Source of the DNA: Betaproteobacteria bacterium
GTDB lineage: Bacteria; Pseudomonadota; Gammaproteobacteria; Burkholderiales; Casimicrobiaceae
Direction: 5' to 3'
NCBI GenBank assembly: GCA_003153335.1
Contig: PLYG01000304.1
Span: 1-6,688 of the forward strand
Length of the DNA stretch: 6,688 nt
Shown here piece after piece: positions 6,396 to 6,688 of the stretch. Position 1 is the first letter of the stretch. Each line of letters opens with the position of its first letter. The position numbers were made by a program, and so were the translations under genes. Below the pieces are notes generated by a model. That model ran no database searches. It was not told where the DNA came from and saw only the letters and a list, made by a program, of their open reading frames with translations.

Positions 6396-6688
6396 CCGCG
6401 GTCTCCCGCATCGCGGGCCAGGCGCGCCGCGACCTGGCCAATCGAGCCGGCGCCCATGGCCAGCACGACGTCTCCCGCGCGCGCCACATCGAGTATGGCC
6501 TGCGGCATGTCGGCGATCTGCTCGACAAAAATGGGTTCGATCCGGCCCGCGACGCGCAATGCCCGCGTGAGCGCCCGGCTGTCGGCGGCAAGAATCGGCG
6601 CTTCGCCGGCGGGATAGACGTCGGAGAGCAGCAGCACGTCGACCGTCGAGAGCACGCGAATGAAATCCTCGAACAGGTCGCGGGTGCG
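6392..6688 (-). CDS. murC: UDP-N-acetylmuramate--L-alanine ligase MurC (C-terminal fragment, cut by window edge)
   Basis: MurC is the cytoplasmic ATP-dependent ligase that adds L-alanine to UDP-MurNAc, the first peptide step of murein precursor synthesis. Only the last 98 residues are in the window, out of about 470-490 expected. The frame is open to the window edge and begins RTRDLFEDF, followed by VLSTVDVLLLSDVYPAGEAP. DVYPAGE lies at fragment residues 23-29, and VVLAMGAGSIGQVA near the end (GAGSIG, 79-84) is also a MurC hallmark; both belong to the C-terminal ligase domain. ATP-binding and central domains lie beyond 6688 and cannot be assessed. A GTG at 6655 is an internal Val, not a start. 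The stop codon TGA is embedded in the tandem ATGs that start murB, so the two are translationally coupled. The order murC-murB-ddl matches many betaproteobacterial dcw clusters as I remember them. Confidence 0.96.
   Translation of the reverse strand, partial: RTRDLFEDFIRVLSTVDVLLLSDVYPAGEAPILAADSRALTRALRVAGRIEPIFVEQIADMPQAILDVARAGDVVLAMGAGSIGQVAARLARDAGDRG
6403..6407 (-). promoter_or_regulatory. Shine-Dalgarno of murB inside murC
   Basis: The minus strand reads GGGAG with seven bases to the ATG at 6395. This spacing favours the first of the three tandem ATGs as the murB start. The site lies within the last codons of murC, as expected for coupled translation. Confidence 0.6.

Noticed and set aside
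1..6688. An undescribed multi-gene system such as defence, phage or CRISPR
   Set aside because: All coding space is taken by known cell wall, division and lipid A genes with intact motifs; nothing remains for such a system apart from the repeat element and short spacers.

Overview
The window is the 3' half of a division and cell wall (dcw) cluster from a Gram-negative, GC-rich proteobacterium. It is most likely a betaproteobacterium of the Rhodocyclales/Nitrosomonadales type. That placement is a judgement from memory: FtsZ opens with MFEI and carries GVGGCGGNAV, FtsQ starts with a short MW... N-terminus, murB lies inside the cluster between murC and ddl, and lpxC follows ftsZ. No database search was possible.

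Every gene lies on the minus strand, so transcription runs from high to low coordinates: murC (3' end only, 6688-6392), murB (6395-5424), ddl (5427-4483), ftsQ (4493-3720), ftsA (3718-2489), ftsZ (2419-1250), lpxC (1088-174). The first five are packed with 4-nt overlaps, an 11-nt overlap and a 1-nt gap, which points to one transcript with translational coupling. The packing loosens at ftsZ (69-nt leader with its own strong ribosome binding site) and again before lpxC (161-nt spacer with hairpins). Long open frames on the plus strand across these genes are judged to be shadows of the GC-rich coding sequence.

The products form one programme. MurC and MurB make UDP-MurNAc-L-Ala and its UDP-MurNAc precursor, and Ddl makes the D-Ala-D-Ala end of the peptide. 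FtsQ, FtsA and FtsZ build the divisome that directs septal wall synthesis. LpxC commits UDP-GlcNAc derivatives to lipid A. All key motifs I looked for are present, and no gene looks broken; murC is only cut by the window edge.

Beyond lpxC, positions 34-167 hold an approximately 134-bp intergenic palindromic repeat with 12-bp perfect terminal inverted repeats, followed by 33 bases with no gene. I see no tRNA, rRNA, CRISPR, phage, transposase or defence gene, and no undescribed multi-gene system. The most interesting parts are the repeat next to lpxC, the hairpins between ftsZ and lpxC, and the apparent duplication at the ftsQ start.
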